The notes: generated by a model not told the origin, from the letters alone. A stretch of DNA of 64,000 nucleotides from Streptomyces parvus (GCF_014648875.1 NZ_BMRY01000001.1:1-64000); one strand, 5' to 3'. Counted from the stretch's first letter, positions 8,992 through 21,765 are shown. Translations and numbers: made by a program.

Positions 8992-9234
8992 TCAGCCCAG
9001 CAGGACGTCGTCGTCGCCGAGACGCTTCAGTTCGCGATAGAGGATCGCGAGTCCGGTGACGATGGCGGCCGCGGAGACGGCCGCGTCGACGAGCCGCAGC
9101 ACGTCGTTGTCGTTGCGGGCGAGCTTCGCCTGCTTGACGACACTGATGGCGCCGAACGCGGTACTGCCGATCGCGATGTACGCGCCCGTCTTGGACTTCT
9201 GGAAGTTCTTGGCCTTCTTTGCCATGGCACTCAC
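8992..9234 (-). CDS. small conserved membrane protein between gatA and gatB
   Basis: An 80-residue protein with a basic N-terminus (about residues 4-20, many Lys), a weak hydrophobic stretch near residues 22-34, and a clear hydrophobic helix around residues 48-65 followed by a polar tail ending D-D-D-V-L-L-G. The GTG at 9234 overlaps the gatA stop as GTGA and has GGAGG ten bases upstream; ATG 9225 is an alternative. It is part of the gat operon, so it is made with the tRNA amidotransferase. From memory a similar small gene occupies this slot in other streptomycetes. No function is known to me, and nothing in it resembles a catalytic subunit. It could tether something to the membrane. Confidence 0.8.
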   Translation of the reverse strand: MSAMAKKAKNFQKSKTGAYIAIGSTAFGAISVVKQAKLARNDNDVLRLVDAAVSAAAIVTGLAILYRELKRLGDDDVLLG

Positions 9235-10733
9235 AGCGACGGAGCCTCCTCAAGCAGCGGGTGCCCCCACTTTTCCACGAAGGCGGCCTCGACGGCGGAT
9301 CCGACCTTGTACAGCCGGTCGTCCTTCATGGCGGGGGCGATGATCTGCAGTCCGACCGGCAGACCGTCCTCCGGAGCCAGGCCGCAGGGCAGCGACATGG
9401 CGGAGTTGCCGGCCAGGTTGGTGGGGATGGTGCACAGGTCCGCGAGGTACATCGCCATCGGGTCGTCGGCGCGCTCGCCGATCGGGAAGGCGGTGGTCGG
9501 GGTCGTCGGGGAGACGATCACGTCGACCTGCTCGAAGGCCTTCTCGAAGTCCTGGGTGATGAGGGTGCGGACCTTCTGGGCCGAGCCGTAGTACGCGTCG
9601 TAGTAGCCGGAGCTGAGCGCGTACGTCCCCAGGATGATGCGGCGCTTGACCTCGTCGCCGAAGCCCGCCTCACGGGTGAGCGCGGTGACCTCCTCGGCCG
9701 ACTTCGTGCCGTCGTCGCCGACCCGCAGGCCGTAGCGCATGGCGTCGAAGCGGGCCAGGTTGGAGGAGCACTCGGACGGGGCGATCAGGTAGTACGCGGA
9801 GAGCGCCAGGTCGAAGGACGGGCAGTCCAGCTCGACGACGGTGGCGCCCAGCGACTTCAGCAGCTCGACCGACTCGTCAAAGCGCTGGAGGACACCGGCC
9901 TGGTAGCCCTCGCCGCGGAACTGCTTGACGACGCCGACGCGCATGCCCTGTACGGAGCCGTTGCGGGCAGCCTCGACGACCGGCGGGACCGGGGCGTCGA
10001 TGGACGTGGAGTCCAGCGGGTCGTGCCCGGCGATGGCCTCGTGCAGCAGCGCCGCGTCCAGGACCGTACGGGCGCAGGGCCCGCCCTGGTCGAGGGAGGA
10101 CGAGAAGGCGACCATGCCGTAGCGGGATACGCCGCCGTAGGTGGGCTTGACGCCGACGGTGCCGGTCACGGCGGCGGGCTGGCGGATCGAGCCGCCGGTG
10201 TCCGTACCGATGGCGAGCGGGGCCTCGTAGGAGGCGAGGGCGGCGGAGGAGCCGCCGCCGGAGCCGCCGGGGATCCGGGTGAGGTCCCAGGGGTTGCCGG
10301 TGGGGCCGTAGGCACTGTTCTCGGTGGAGGACCCCATGGCGAACTCGTCCATGTTGGTCTTGCCGAGGATGACGACGTCGGCGGCGCGCAGCTTCTGCGT
10401 GAGCGTGGCGTCGTACGGCGGGACCCAGCCTTCGAGGATCTTGGAACCGACGGTGGTCGGCATGTCCTTCGTGGTGAAGATGTCCTTCAGCGCGAGCGGG
10501 ACGCCGGCCAGCGGGCCGAGCTTCTCGCCCGCCTCGCGCTTGGCGTCCACGGCACGGGCCTGGGCGAGCGCGCCCTCGCGGTCGATGTGCAGGAAGGCGT
10601 GGACCTTCTCGTCGACGGCGTCGATCCGGGCCAGGTGGGCCTCGGTGACCTCGACGGCGGTCAGCTCGCCGGAGGCGATCTTCCCGGCGATCTCGGCCGC
10701 GGTGAGCTTGATGATGGTGCTGATGTCCGTCAT
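9231..10733 (-). CDS. gatA: aspartyl/glutamyl-tRNA amidotransferase subunit A
   Basis: A 500-residue amidase-signature enzyme, the glutaminase subunit of GatCAB that frees ammonia from Gln and channels it to GatB. The Ser-cisSer-Lys triad is visible: Lys83 in A-L-K-D-I-F, Ser158 in P-G-G-S-G-G-G, and Ser182 in T-G-G-S-I-R-Q-P. Length and motif spacing match the family. It starts at ATG 10733, six bases after the gatC stop, and its own stop overlaps the start of the next small gene. Confidence 0.98.
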   Translation of the reverse strand: MTDISTIIKLTAAEIAGKIASGELTAVEVTEAHLARIDAVDEKVHAFLHIDREGALAQARAVDAKREAGEKLGPLAGVPLALKDIFTTKDMPTTVGSKILEGWVPPYDATLTQKLRAADVVILGKTNMDEFAMGSSTENSAYGPTGNPWDLTRIPGGSGGGSSAALASYEAPLAIGTDTGGSIRQPAAVTGTVGVKPTYGGVSRYGMVAFSSSLDQGGPCARTVLDAALLHEAIAGHDPLDSTSIDAPVPPVVEAARNGSVQGMRVGVVKQFRGEGYQAGVLQRFDESVELLKSLGATVVELDCPSFDLALSAYYLIAPSECSSNLARFDAMRYGLRVGDDGTKSAEEVTALTREAGFGDEVKRRIILGTYALSSGYYDAYYGSAQKVRTLITQDFEKAFEQVDVIVSPTTPTTAFPIGERADDPMAMYLADLCTIPTNLAGNSAMSLPCGLAPEDGLPVGLQIIAPAMKDDRLYKVGSAVEAAFVEKWGHPLLEEAPSL

Positions 10734-10739
10734 GGCTGT

Positions 10740-11036
10740 TTAGTCCTCCCCCAGGATCTGCGGCACCTTGAAACGCTGCTGCTCCTGGGCCGGGGCGCCG
10801 GAGAGCGCCTGCGCGGGGGTGAGCGACGGACGGACCTCGTCCGCGCGCATGACGTTGGTCAGCGGCAGCGGGTGGGAGGTCGGCGGTACGTCTTGGTCGG
10901 CGACCTCGGAGACGCGGGCGACCGCGCCGATGATGTCGTCGAGCTGACCGGCGAAGTGATCGAGCTCTTCGCCCTTCAGCTCCAGACGCGCCAGCCGGGC
11001 GAGGTGGGCGACCTCCTCGCGCGTGATGCCAGGCAT
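10740..11036 (-). CDS. gatC: aspartyl/glutamyl-tRNA amidotransferase subunit C
   Basis: A 98-residue GatC, the small subunit that wraps around GatA and stabilises its contact with GatB. The family start [15 protein letters not shown] is at residues 4-18, and the proline-rich C-terminal belt ends with V-P-Q-I-L-G-E-D. The ATG at 11036 is preceded by a GAGGATC site. It is the first gene of the gat operon, so the operon promoter should lie in the gap between 11037 and the rmdB stop at 11152. Confidence 0.97.
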   Translation of the reverse strand: MPGITREEVAHLARLARLELKGEELDHFAGQLDDIIGAVARVSEVADQDVPPTSHPLPLTNVMRADEVRPSLTPAQALSGAPAQEQQRFKVPQILGED

Positions 11037-11151
11037 GCAGCGATCCTCAGGGGTTGGTGTGTGGTTTTGAGCCCAATCCTATGGGGTCTCCGGGGGACGG
11101 GTGCCCCGGCCCGATCGGGCTACGCCTCTGCCTGGTCCACTCCCGGGATCT

Positions 11152-13356
11152 TCAGGGGGTGTCGGTCTCCGCCGCACTGTTCACCGCACCGTTGACCGCG
11201 CTGTTCACCGCGCCGTTCAACGACCCGTTCAACGACCCGTTCATCGAGCCGCTCGCCGAGGCGGTCGCCGACCCCGCGGCGGCCGCCGCCTGGGCCTTCA
11301 GCTCGGCGGGCCGCCGCCAGCCGTGCTCGCCGCGCGCCCGCAGCCAGGCCGTGGTCTCCTGCGGCGGCATCGCGGCCGCCACCAGCCAGCCCTGCACCGC
11401 GTCGCACCGCAGATCCCGCAGCCGCTCCCACGTCGTGTCGTCCTCGACGCCCTCGGCGACGACGACCAGGCCGAGCGAGTGGGCCAGGTCGATGGTGCAG
11501 CGGACGATCTCCGCGTCCTCGTGGTCGACCGCCAGCCGGGCGACGAAGGAGCGGTCGATCTTCAGCTCGCTGACCGGGAGCCGGCGCAGATGGACCAGCG
11601 ATGAGTAGCCGGTGCCGAAGTCGTCCAGGGACATCTTCACGCCGTGGGCGGTGAGCCCGGCCAGGGTGTCGGCGGCGCGCTGCGGGTCCTCCAGCAGCAC
11701 ATGTTCGGTGATCTCCAGTTGGAGCGCTCCCGCGGGCACGCCGTGGCGGGCGAGGCGGGCCGCGACGCCCCCCGCGAAGCCGGGGGTGTGGACGTCGCGC
11801 GGGGAGACGTTGACCGCGACGGGCACGCACAGTCCCTGCGCCCGCCAGCGGGCGACCTGGGCGAGCGCCGTCTCCAGGACGTACTCCGTGAGGTGCGGCA
11901 TCAGCCCGGAGGACTCGGCGATGGCGATGAACTCGTCCGGGGGGACCCGGCCGCGCTCCGGGTGCACCCAGCGCACCAGGGCCTCAAGCCCTGCGACCTG
12001 CCCGTCGAAGCGGACCTTGGGCTGGTAGTGCAGTTCGACCTCGCCCGCGTCCAGCGCCCGGCGCAGATCGCCGAGGAGGCCGAGCCGGTCGGGGGTGTTG
12101 CTGTCCCGCTTGGACTCGTAGACCTCCACGCCCGTGCGGTCCCGCTTGGCCTGGTACATCGCGACGTCCGCCCGGCGCAGCAGCCCTTCGGCGTCCAGGG
12201 CGTGGTCGGGGTAGACGGCGACCCCGGCGCTGGCCTCCAGGACGAGGGTGAGCCCGTCGAGGTCGAGCGGCGAGGACAGCTCGGCGACGAGATGGCGGGC
12301 GACCTGCTGGGCGCTGGTGGTGGAGTCGGTGTGCGGGAGGAGGACGGCGAACTCGTCGCCGCCGAGGCGGGCCGCCTCCGCGCCGCGGGGCAGGGCGAGC
12401 CGCAGGCGCTCCGCTATCTGGAGCAGCAGCCGGTCCCCGGCCAGGTGGCCGAGGGTGTCGTTGACCGCGCGGAAGCGGTCCAGGTCGATGAGGACCAGCG
12501 CGGAGCGGGTGCCGATGGACTCGGCGTCCTCCAGCGCCGACCAGGTCCGCTCCAGCAGCCACTGGCGGTTGGGCAGCCCGGTCAGCGGGTCGCGCAGCTG
12601 CTCCTCGGCGCGGGCGCGGGCGATCCAGAGCGTGGAGTCGAGGGCGATCAGCGGCACCGCGAAGAGCGGCAGCAGGATGGGCATGGACATCGCGACGGCG
12701 CAGATCAGCGGGGCGAGCCCGAGGAGCGCGACGGCGACGAGCCCCTGGCGCAGCATCGCGGTCCGGGCGATGGTGGGCAGCCCGCCGTTGTGCGGGGCCT
12801 GGGCGTACCACAGGAGGACCCGGGTGACGAGCAGATACGTCGACGCGGTCAGGAGCAGTTCCGGGACGGCCGCGATGCCCCAGTCGAGTGGCCGCCAGGG
12901 CTCCTCGACGGTGGGGACCACCCCGAACGCGGCCAGCACGAGCGCCGCCGCGCCGATGCCGAGCATGTCGACCCCGCCGTGCAGCAGCCCCTGCCACCAG
13001 CGGTGCCGGCGGGCGGTCCCGACGAGCACCACGACGGCGAGGCTGACCAGGACGGCCGGCAGCCAGCCGTACAGCAGGAGCACGGCGAGGGTGAGGGCGG
13101 CGCCGGAGCCGGTGCCGCCCCACCACCGGTCGCGGCCGAGGGCCACCAGATGGCCGACGATGATCCCGGTGAGCACGGCGAAGGACCAGCCGACCACCCC
13201 GTTCGGGAAGAGCGCCTGGCCCTGCTGGACGGTCCGGTAGGACCCGACCGCCAGTAGTAACGCGGCGATCCCCACGACGGCGGCGCCCACCGGGGGCGTG
13301 AGGCCGACGAAACCTTGCAGCCGCGACACCGGGGCGGCGCTCTCGGTCGGTTTCAT
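11152..13356 (-). CDS. rmdB: membrane GGDEF-EAL cyclic-di-GMP protein, RmdB type
   Basis: A 734-residue c-di-GMP turnover protein. The N-terminal about 265 residues hold several membrane helices. A GGDEF domain follows with an intact R-L-G-G-D-E-F motif near residue 330, then an EAL domain with intact E-A-L (about residue 457) and the loop-6 motif D-D-F-G-T-G-Y-S-S-L. Position between ligA and gatC matches S. coelicolor rmdB (SCO5495, from memory), a membrane phosphodiesterase involved in controlling differentiation. The intact GGDEF leaves dual activity possible. The ATG at 13356 gives M-K-P-T-E-S; the frame upstream lacks coding character. The C-terminus carries six tetrapeptide repeats rich in Asn-Gly. 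Confidence 0.9.
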   Translation of the reverse strand: MKPTESAAPVSRLQGFVGLTPPVGAAVVGIAALLLAVGSYRTVQQGQALFPNGVVGWSFAVLTGIIVGHLVALGRDRWWGGTGSGAALTLAVLLLYGWLPAVLVSLAVVVLVGTARRHRWWQGLLHGGVDMLGIGAAALVLAAFGVVPTVEEPWRPLDWGIAAVPELLLTASTYLLVTRVLLWYAQAPHNGGLPTIARTAMLRQGLVAVALLGLAPLICAVAMSMPILLPLFAVPLIALDSTLWIARARAEEQLRDPLTGLPNRQWLLERTWSALEDAESIGTRSALVLIDLDRFRAVNDTLGHLAGDRLLLQIAERLRLALPRGAEAARLGGDEFAVLLPHTDSTTSAQQVARHLVAELSSPLDLDGLTLVLEASAGVAVYPDHALDAEGLLRRADVAMYQAKRDRTGVEVYESKRDSNTPDRLGLLGDLRRALDAGEVELHYQPKVRFDGQVAGLEALVRWVHPERGRVPPDEFIAIAESSGLMPHLTEYVLETALAQVARWRAQGLCVPVAVNVSPRDVHTPGFAGGVAARLARHGVPAGALQLEITEHVLLEDPQRAADTLAGLTAHGVKMSLDDFGTGYSSLVHLRRLPVSELKIDRSFVARLAVDHEDAEIVRCTIDLAHSLGLVVVAEGVEDDTTWERLRDLRCDAVQGWLVAAAMPPQETTAWLRARGEHGWRRPAELKAQAAAAAGSATASASGSMNGSLNGSLNGAVNSAVNGAVNSAAETDTP
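11176..11247. repeat. six tandem 12-bp units encoding the RmdB C-terminal tail
   Basis: Six in-frame 12-bp units run consecutively, of the form NCCGTTCANCGN on the plus strand. On the coding strand they encode tetrapeptides of the type Ser/Ala-Met/Leu/Val-Asn-Gly/Ser just before the end of rmdB. Unit length is a multiple of three, so copy-number change by slippage would lengthen or shorten the tail without breaking the frame. Confidence 0.8.
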
Positions 13357-13743
13357 TCCGTCCCTCTCACAGCCGGCGGTGCCGATGACCCTCGGTGGCG
13401 CCCGCCTCCGTGGCTCCACGGCCCGGTCGAGGGCCGTGCACGGCGGGGCGCACCTCTCAACAGTAGGCCGCGAAAGGCTTCCAGGGGCAGCGCTATACAG
13501 CTCTTGCCCGAATGCGAACCGACCACCCGTCACCATCTGCTATTGGCCCGAACGAGTGGTACGGCAGGGCCATTCGGGGAGCGGCCGACCCTTCTTCACC
13601 CCTCTGCCCCGTTTCCTTCCCCACCCGGGCCGCGCCACGCCGGGGCATCGTCTCGAAGGCGTCTCGATCCGGGGAACTGGCAGCGAACGGGCAGCGAACG
13701 GCGGGGCGGTCACTCCCCGTTCACGCCCCGCCCACACCCCCGT
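13357..13743. other. intergenic region between ligA stop and rmdB start
   Basis: 387 bp without a convincing gene. It should carry the rmdB promoter. The part nearest ligA (about 13600-13740) is very GC-rich. The middle (13480-13560) is A/T-richer and contains GGGCA and TGCCC arms around 13484-13510 that could form a small hairpin. I see no RNA gene or known operator. Confidence 0.4.
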
Positions 13744-17036
<3,293 letters not shown>

Positions 17037-17081
17037 CCGGGAAGCCTACGGTCCCCGGCGGGGCGTCTGCTCGCCAGGGAG

Positions 17082-17771
17082 TCAGCGGCCGGGGCGGACC
17101 GTGAGGTCGTTGACCTCGGCATCGCGCGGCAGGTCGATCGCCATGAGGATCGTGGTGGCCACCGACTCGGGGTCGATCCACCGCTCGGCGTCGTACTCCT
17201 TGCCCTCCTGCTGGTGCACCTTGGCCTGCATGGGGCTGGCGGTGCGGCCCGGGTAGACGGAGGTCACGCGCACCCCGTTGCCGTGCTCCTCGTGGCGCAG
17301 CGAGTCGGCGAGCGCCTTGAGGCCGTGCTTGCTCGCGGCGTACGCGCTCCACCCGGCGTGGGCGTTGAGTCCGGCGCCGGAGTTCACGAAGAGGACGTGG
17401 CCCTGGGCGACGCGCAGCTGCGGGAGGAGGAGGCGGGTGATCTCGGCGGGGGCGATCAGGTTGGCGTCGATCTGGAAGTGCCAGGCCTTGGGGGTGAGCT
17501 CCCCGACCTCGCCCAGCTCGACGACGCCCGCGATGTGCAGCAGGGTGTCGATCCGCTCGGGCATGGCCTGCTGGCCGAACGCCCAGGACAGCCGGTCGGG
17601 GTTGCCGAGGTCGCCGACGAGCGTGCGCGCGCCCGGGTAGCGCTCGGCGAACTCCTTGGCGCGGCCCGCGTCGCGGGCGAGCAGGACGAGGTCGTCACCG
17701 CGCTCCTGGAGACGGCGGGCGACAGCGGCGCCGATGCCGGAACCGGCGCCGGTGATGAGGTGGGTAGCCAT
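17082..17771 (-). CDS. short-chain dehydrogenase/reductase
   Basis: A 229-residue classical SDR oxidoreductase. The dinucleotide-binding motif T-G-A-G-S-G-I-G is at residues 7-14, an N-x-A-G-like stretch (L-H-I-A-G) lies near residue 79, and the catalytic Ser is in V-N-S-G-A-G. The Y-A-A-S-K active-site motif is near residue 143. R-D after the second strand suggests NADP(H) preference. The substrate cannot be predicted. It starts at ATG 17771 and is followed 45 bp later by the MetE-like gene, so they may share a transcript. Confidence 0.92.
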   Translation of the reverse strand: MATHLITGAGSGIGAAVARRLQERGDDLVLLARDAGRAKEFAERYPGARTLVGDLGNPDRLSWAFGQQAMPERIDTLLHIAGVVELGEVGELTPKAWHFQIDANLIAPAEITRLLLPQLRVAQGHVLFVNSGAGLNAHAGWSAYAASKHGLKALADSLRHEEHGNGVRVTSVYPGRTASPMQAKVHQQEGKEYDAERWIDPESVATTILMAIDLPRDAEVNDLTVRPGR

Positions 17772-17850
17772 GGGTCGATCCTAAGTGCGGGCTTCCTGGT
17801 GGAGTCGAGCGGTTTCCGCCGGGCGGGCGCCGATCCAGGATCCGGGCCGC

Positions 17851-18390
17851 TCACTGGAGTCCGGCGGCCTCCTCCAGGTAAGCGAGCGCGCCGACGCCGT
17901 CCTTGGCGAAGAAGACGAGGTCGGTCAGGGGCAGTGGCAGGAAGCCCTCGTCCTCCATGCGCTGGAACTGCCGGTGCAGCCCGTCGTAGAAGCCCGCCGT
18001 GTTGAGCAGGACGACGGGCTTGGTGTGCTTGCCGTGCTTCTTCAGCTCCAGGATCTCGGTGGCCTCGTCGAGCGTCCCGGTCCCGCCGACCATGATCACC
18101 ACGGCGTCGGCCTTCTCCAGGAGCAGCGCCTTGCGCTCGGCGAGGTCGCGGGCGATGACCATCTCGTCGGCGTTCGGGCGGGCGCTCGCGGCGAGGAACT
18201 CGACCGACACCCCGACGAGCCGGCCTCCCGTCGCCTGCACACCGTCCGCGACGACCTTCATCAGCCCCTTGTCCGATCCGCCCCAGACGAGAGTGTGCCC
18301 ACCCCGTCCGAGCAGCTCGGCGAATTCGCGGGCGGGCACGGTGTAGCGGTCGTCGAGGTCGGCGGCGGAGAGGAAGACGCAGATGTTCAT
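17851..18390 (-). CDS. LOG/TIGR00730 family Rossmann-fold protein with altered PGG motif
   Basis: A 179-residue member of the LOG (lysine-decarboxylase-like) family, whose characterised members are phosphoribohydrolases releasing cytokinin or other bases from nucleoside 5'-monophosphates. The family's P-G-G-x-G-T-x-x-E motif appears as V-G-G-T-G-T-L-D-E near residue 101, so the Pro is replaced by Val while the Thr and Glu are kept. The G-G-x-x-x-G-L-M segment near residue 37 is present, though G-L-M-K replaces the usual G-L-M-G. It starts at ATG 18390, divergent from the DUF427 gene with a 95-bp gap. Activity as a phosphoribohydrolase is plausible but not certain. Confidence 0.85.
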   Translation of the reverse strand: MNICVFLSAADLDDRYTVPAREFAELLGRGGHTLVWGGSDKGLMKVVADGVQATGGRLVGVSVEFLAASARPNADEMVIARDLAERKALLLEKADAVVIMVGGTGTLDEATEILELKKHGKHTKPVVLLNTAGFYDGLHRQFQRMEDEGFLPLPLTDLVFFAKDGVGALAYLEEAAGLQ

Positions 18391-18485
18391 GGAGCCACCG
18401 TACGACCCGCCTCGGACACTCCCCCGTTCCGGGGAAGGTTCGGCGTACGGGGAAGAAGCCGGCCCCGTACGCCGCTGAAACAGGC

Positions 18486-18833
18486 ATGACTGCCACCCGA
18501 GGACACCGCATCACCGTCGAGCAGGGCACCGAGCACGTCCGGGCCGTGCACGACGGACAGGTGCTGGCCGAGAGCCGCCGCCCGCTCGTGCTCCGCGAGA
18601 CCGGCTGTCCGGTCCGCTACTACCTGCCGCCCGAGGACGTCCGCACCGAACTGCTCGCCCCGTCGGACACCTCCACCCACTGCCCGTTCAAGGGCGACGC
18701 CTCCTACTGGTCGCGGCCCGGGGCCGCCGATCTTGTCTGGGCCTACCCGGATCCGAAGCCCGAAGTCGCCGCGATCAAGGGCCACTTCTGTTTCTACGCC
18801 ACGGAGACCGTGGCGGAGACGGTGGCGGACTGA
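18486..18833 (+). CDS. DUF427 domain protein
   Basis: A 115-residue protein of the DUF427 family, a compact beta fold found widely in actinobacteria. Characteristic stretches are R-P-L-V-L-R-E-T (residues 32-39), Y-Y-L-P-P-E-D-V, the T-H-C-P-F-K-G-D-A-S-Y-W block at about 63-74, and V-W-A-Y-P-D-P near the end. The conserved Cys and His in T-H-C-P-F-K-G could be catalytic or metal-binding. No reaction is established to my knowledge. It starts at ATG 18486, divergent from the LOG-family gene. Confidence 0.88.
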   Translation: MTATRGHRITVEQGTEHVRAVHDGQVLAESRRPLVLRETGCPVRYYLPPEDVRTELLAPSDTSTHCPFKGDASYWSRPGAADLVWAYPDPKPEVAAIKGHFCFYATETVAETVAD

Positions 18834-18908
18834 CCCTCGATCCGCTCGCACGGGAAGTTTTTTCCGGGCGAGCGATGAGTTTCCCGGCCCGCCCCGGTCT
18901 CCTCTCCC

Positions 18909-19712
18909 ATGGACAGGATTCTCTCCGCCGACGGCACGCCGATCGCCTACCGCCGCCAGGGCGAGGGGCCACCGCTGGTGCTGGTCGGCGGGGCGCTGAG
19001 CGTGGCCGCGACCGACGCGGCGCTGGCCGCTCTGCTCGCGCCGCGCTTCACGGTGATCACCTACGACCGGCGGGGCCGGGGCGCCAGCGGTGACACCGGG
19101 CGGCCGGCCGTGGCGCGGGAGGTCGAGGACCTGGCCGCCGTCGTCGGTGCGGCCGGGCCGGGCACGTCGGTGTTCGGGATGTCCTCGGGCGGGGCGCTGG
19201 CCCTGGAGGCGGCCGCCGCCGGGCTGCCGGTGGAGCTGCTCGCCGTGTACGAGCCGCCCTACACGCCGGGGGTGTCGGGGCTACGGTTCAAGGCCCGCTG
19301 CACGGCCCGGCTCCAGCGGCTGCTGGCGGCCGGGGACCGGGGCGGGGCGGTGGAGCTGTTCCTGTCCATGACGGGCGTCGCCGAGGAGACGGCCGCCCTG
19401 ATGCGGCGCACCCCGGTGTGGGCGGAGCTGGAGGCGAGGGCGCACACCCTGGCGTACGACGACGCGCTGCTGGGCGACGGGGAGATCCCGGCCGGGCGGT
19501 TCGCGGCCGTCACCGCCCGGACCCTGGTGATCTGCGGGGGCTTCAGCAGCGCCCAGGCGCGGGCGGCGACCCGGACGCTGGCCGAGGCCCTGCCACGCGG
19601 CCGGCACCGCACGCTGACGGGCCAGCTGCGCGAGGTGGCGCCCCAGGTGCTCGCGCCGGTGCTGACGGAGTTCTTCGCCAGGGACGTGTACGCGTACGGG
19701 CGGGCGTCCTAG
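18909..19712 (+). CDS. alpha/beta hydrolase
   Basis: A 267-residue alpha/beta-fold hydrolase. The nucleophile elbow is G-M-S-S-G-G near residue 93, with Ser as nucleophile. The preceding strand region L-V-G-G-A-L replaces the common H-G oxyanion motif, and Y-D-R-R-G-R-G-A-S near residue 53 is the usual strand-4 stretch. A candidate catalytic His is in R-G-R-H-R near residue 230. Related proteins are esterases, lipases or haloperoxidase-like enzymes; substrate unknown. It starts at ATG 18909, 75 bp after the DUF427 gene on the same strand, and is followed by a strong hairpin. Confidence 0.88.
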   Translation: MDRILSADGTPIAYRRQGEGPPLVLVGGALSVAATDAALAALLAPRFTVITYDRRGRGASGDTGRPAVAREVEDLAAVVGAAGPGTSVFGMSSGGALALEAAAAGLPVELLAVYEPPYTPGVSGLRFKARCTARLQRLLAAGDRGGAVELFLSMTGVAEETAALMRRTPVWAELEARAHTLAYDDALLGDGEIPAGRFAAVTARTLVICGGFSSAQARAATRTLAEALPRGRHRTLTGQLREVAPQVLAPVLTEFFARDVYAYGRAS

Positions 19713-19733
19713 CCGTTCCGGCCTGTCTGTGTA

Positions 19734-19765
19734 CGCGTACCGGCGGGCTTCCCAGCCGGTACGCG
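19734..19765. terminator. bidirectional terminator hairpin between hydrolase and mnmA
   Basis: CGCGTACCGGC (19734-19744) and GCCGGTACGCG (19755-19765) form a perfect 11-bp stem with a 10-nt loop. It lies between the convergent stops at 19712 and 19800, so it can serve both transcripts. Confidence 0.8.
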
Positions 19766-19799
19766 GGCGGGGTTCAGCCGGGGCCCGGGTCGCCCGGTC

Positions 19800-20936
19800 T
19801 CAGCCGCCCGCCGCCACCCGTTCGCGGCGGACCGTCGTGGCGATGGTGGCCGAGCCGACCACGCGGGTGCCGTCGTAGAGGACGACCGCCTGGCCGGGGG
19901 CGACGCCCCGGACCGGCTCGGTGAAGGTGACGTTCAGCTCGGAGCCGTCCACCAGCTCGGCGGTGACCTCGGTCTCGCCGCCGTGGGCACGGAGCTGGGC
20001 GGTGTACGTGCCCGGGCCGGACGGGGGCGTTCCGCACCAGCGGGGCTTGATCGCGGTCAGGGACGTGACGTCCAGGGCCTCGACGGGGCCGACGGTGACC
20101 GTGTTGTTCACCGGGGAGATGTCGAGGACGTAGCGCGGCTTGCCGTCGGGGGCCGGGTGGCCGATCTTCAGGCCCTTGCGCTGGCCGATGGTGAAGCCGA
20201 ACGCGCCCTCGTGGGTGCCCAGCTTCGTACCGGACTCGTCGAGGATGTCGCCCTCGGCCGGGCCGCCGAGGCGGTCGGCGAGGAAGCCCTGGGTGTCGCC
20301 GTCGGCGATGAAGCAGATGTCGTGGCTGTCGGGCTTCTTGGCGACGGCCAGGCCCCGGCGCTCGGCCTCGGCGCGGATCTCGTCCTTGGTGGTGAGGGTG
20401 TCGCCGAGCGGGAACATGGCGTGGGCGAGCTGCTTCTCGTCCAGGACGCCGAGCACATAGCTCTGGTCCTTGGCCATGTCGGACGCGCGGTGCAGCTCGC
20501 GGCTGCCGTCCTCGGTGAGCACGACGGTGGCGTAGTGGCCCGTGCAGACGGCGTCGAAGCCGAGGGCGAGCGCCTTGTCGAGCAGCGCGGCGAACTTGAT
20601 CTTCTCATTGCAGCGCAGGCAGGGGTTGGGCGTGCGCCCGGCCTCGTACTCCGCGACGAAGTCCTCGACGACATCCTCGCGGAAGCGTTCCGCCAGATCC
20701 CAGACGTAGAACGGGATGCCGATGACGTCGGCCGCGCGGCGGGCGTCCCGGGAGTCCTCGATGGTGCAACAGCCGCGCGCCCCGGTCCGGAAGGACTGGG
20801 GGTTCGCGGACAGGGCGAGGTGGACACCGGTCACGTCGTGGCCCGCCTCGACGGCGCGGGCGGCGGCGACGGCGGAGTCCACGCCGCCCGACATCGCGGC
20901 GAGGACACGCAGGGGGCGCTGGGAAGTCTGAGTCAT
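19800..20936 (-). CDS. mnmA: tRNA 2-thiouridine(34) synthase
   Basis: A 378-residue MnmA (TrmU), which thiolates U34 of Glu, Gln and Lys tRNAs using sulfur from a cysteine desulfurase and ATP activation. The PP-loop S-G-G-V-D-S is at residues 16-21. The catalytic Cys106 lies in N-P-C-L-R-C-N and the sulfur-accepting Cys208 in H-D-I-C-F-I. The ATG at 20936 gives M-T-Q-T-S-Q; the longer upstream frame is non-coding in character. A cysteine desulfurase gene lies 0.85 kb upstream on the same strand and is the probable sulfur source. Confidence 0.97.
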   Translation of the reverse strand: MTQTSQRPLRVLAAMSGGVDSAVAAARAVEAGHDVTGVHLALSANPQSFRTGARGCCTIEDSRDARRAADVIGIPFYVWDLAERFREDVVEDFVAEYEAGRTPNPCLRCNEKIKFAALLDKALALGFDAVCTGHYATVVLTEDGSRELHRASDMAKDQSYVLGVLDEKQLAHAMFPLGDTLTTKDEIRAEAERRGLAVAKKPDSHDICFIADGDTQGFLADRLGGPAEGDILDESGTKLGTHEGAFGFTIGQRKGLKIGHPAPDGKPRYVLDISPVNNTVTVGPVEALDVTSLTAIKPRWCGTPPSGPGTYTAQLRAHGGETEVTAELVDGSELNVTFTEPVRGVAPGQAVVLYDGTRVVGSATIATTVRRERVAAGG

Positions 20937-20997
20937 AGCCCCTCCAGGGTACGGGTCGCCGGGAACCGAACGCTCGCGGATAAGCGTTGACGACGAC

Positions 20998-21735
20998 ATG
21001 GGGAACAACGGGAGCACCCGGGCCGGGCGAAAGCCGTCGGGAAAGCCTTCGCGGAAGAAGCCGGCGGACGGCGTCAGCCGCCGCGCACTGCTGATCGGCG
21101 GTGGCGCGGTGGCGGCCGCCGGCACCGCCGCCGTGCTCGCGCGCGACCAGGTGAAGCGCCTGTGGTGGCAGGTCCCCGGCGTCGAGAAGCCCAGGAAGCC
21201 GGGCGAGCTGGACTACGCGGGAGCGACCTGGGTGGCCGCGTCGGAGGCGAACTGGCGGCGCGCGGACCGGCCCGACGACTTCCCCATCGACCGGGTGATC
21301 ATCCATGTCACCCAGGGCAGCTTCGCCAGTGCGGTGAAGGTGTTCCAGGACCCCGCCCACCAGGCCGCGACGCACTACATCGTGGGGCAGGACGGCCGGG
21401 TGGTGCAGATGATCCGCGAGCTGGACGTGGCGTACCAGGCGGGCAACCGCTCCTACAACGAGCGTGCGGTCGGCATCGAGCACGAGGGGTTCGTGGACCG
21501 GCCGAAGGACCTCACGAAGGCGATGTACGCGTCGTCGGCGCGGCTCACGGCGTCGATCTGCGCGCGGCACGGCATACCCATCGACCGGGAGCACATCATC
21601 GGGCATGTGGAGGTGCCGGGCACCGACCACACCGATCCGGGTCCGCACTGGGACTGGGACCGGTACATGGAGCTGGTGCGTCGGGCCGCGACGGCCCCGC
21701 CGAGCCCCACGCCCTCGGCGTCGGCGAAGGCGTAG
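20998..21735 (+). CDS. Tat-exported N-acetylmuramoyl-L-alanine amidase
   Basis: A 245-residue peptidoglycan amidase of the Amidase_2/PGRP fold, cleaving the bond between MurNAc and L-Ala. A Lys/Arg-rich N-terminus with [12 protein letters not shown] near residues 26-37 is a twin-arginine signal, so it acts outside the membrane. Zinc-site residues are visible in V-I-I-H-V-T (about 101-106), A-T-H-Y-I-V, and the C-terminal D-P-G-P-H-W-D-W. The Ser/Pro-rich tail may span the wall. It sits inverted between mnmA and the desulfurase, starting 61 bp from mnmA, so the two share a short divergent promoter region. Confidence 0.92.
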   Translation: MGNNGSTRAGRKPSGKPSRKKPADGVSRRALLIGGGAVAAAGTAAVLARDQVKRLWWQVPGVEKPRKPGELDYAGATWVAASEANWRRADRPDDFPIDRVIIHVTQGSFASAVKVFQDPAHQAATHYIVGQDGRVVQMIRELDVAYQAGNRSYNERAVGIEHEGFVDRPKDLTKAMYASSARLTASICARHGIPIDREHIIGHVEVPGTDHTDPGPHWDWDRYMELVRRAATAPPSPTPSASAKA

Positions 21736-21765
21736 CGCCACCTGGTGGAGGCGTGCGTGAGCTGA

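Noticed and set aside
11176..11247. Short repeats considered as a CRISPR array
   Set aside because: Units are contiguous, 12 bp, in frame and coding, with no spacers. No CRISPR array or cas gene was seen anywhere in the window.
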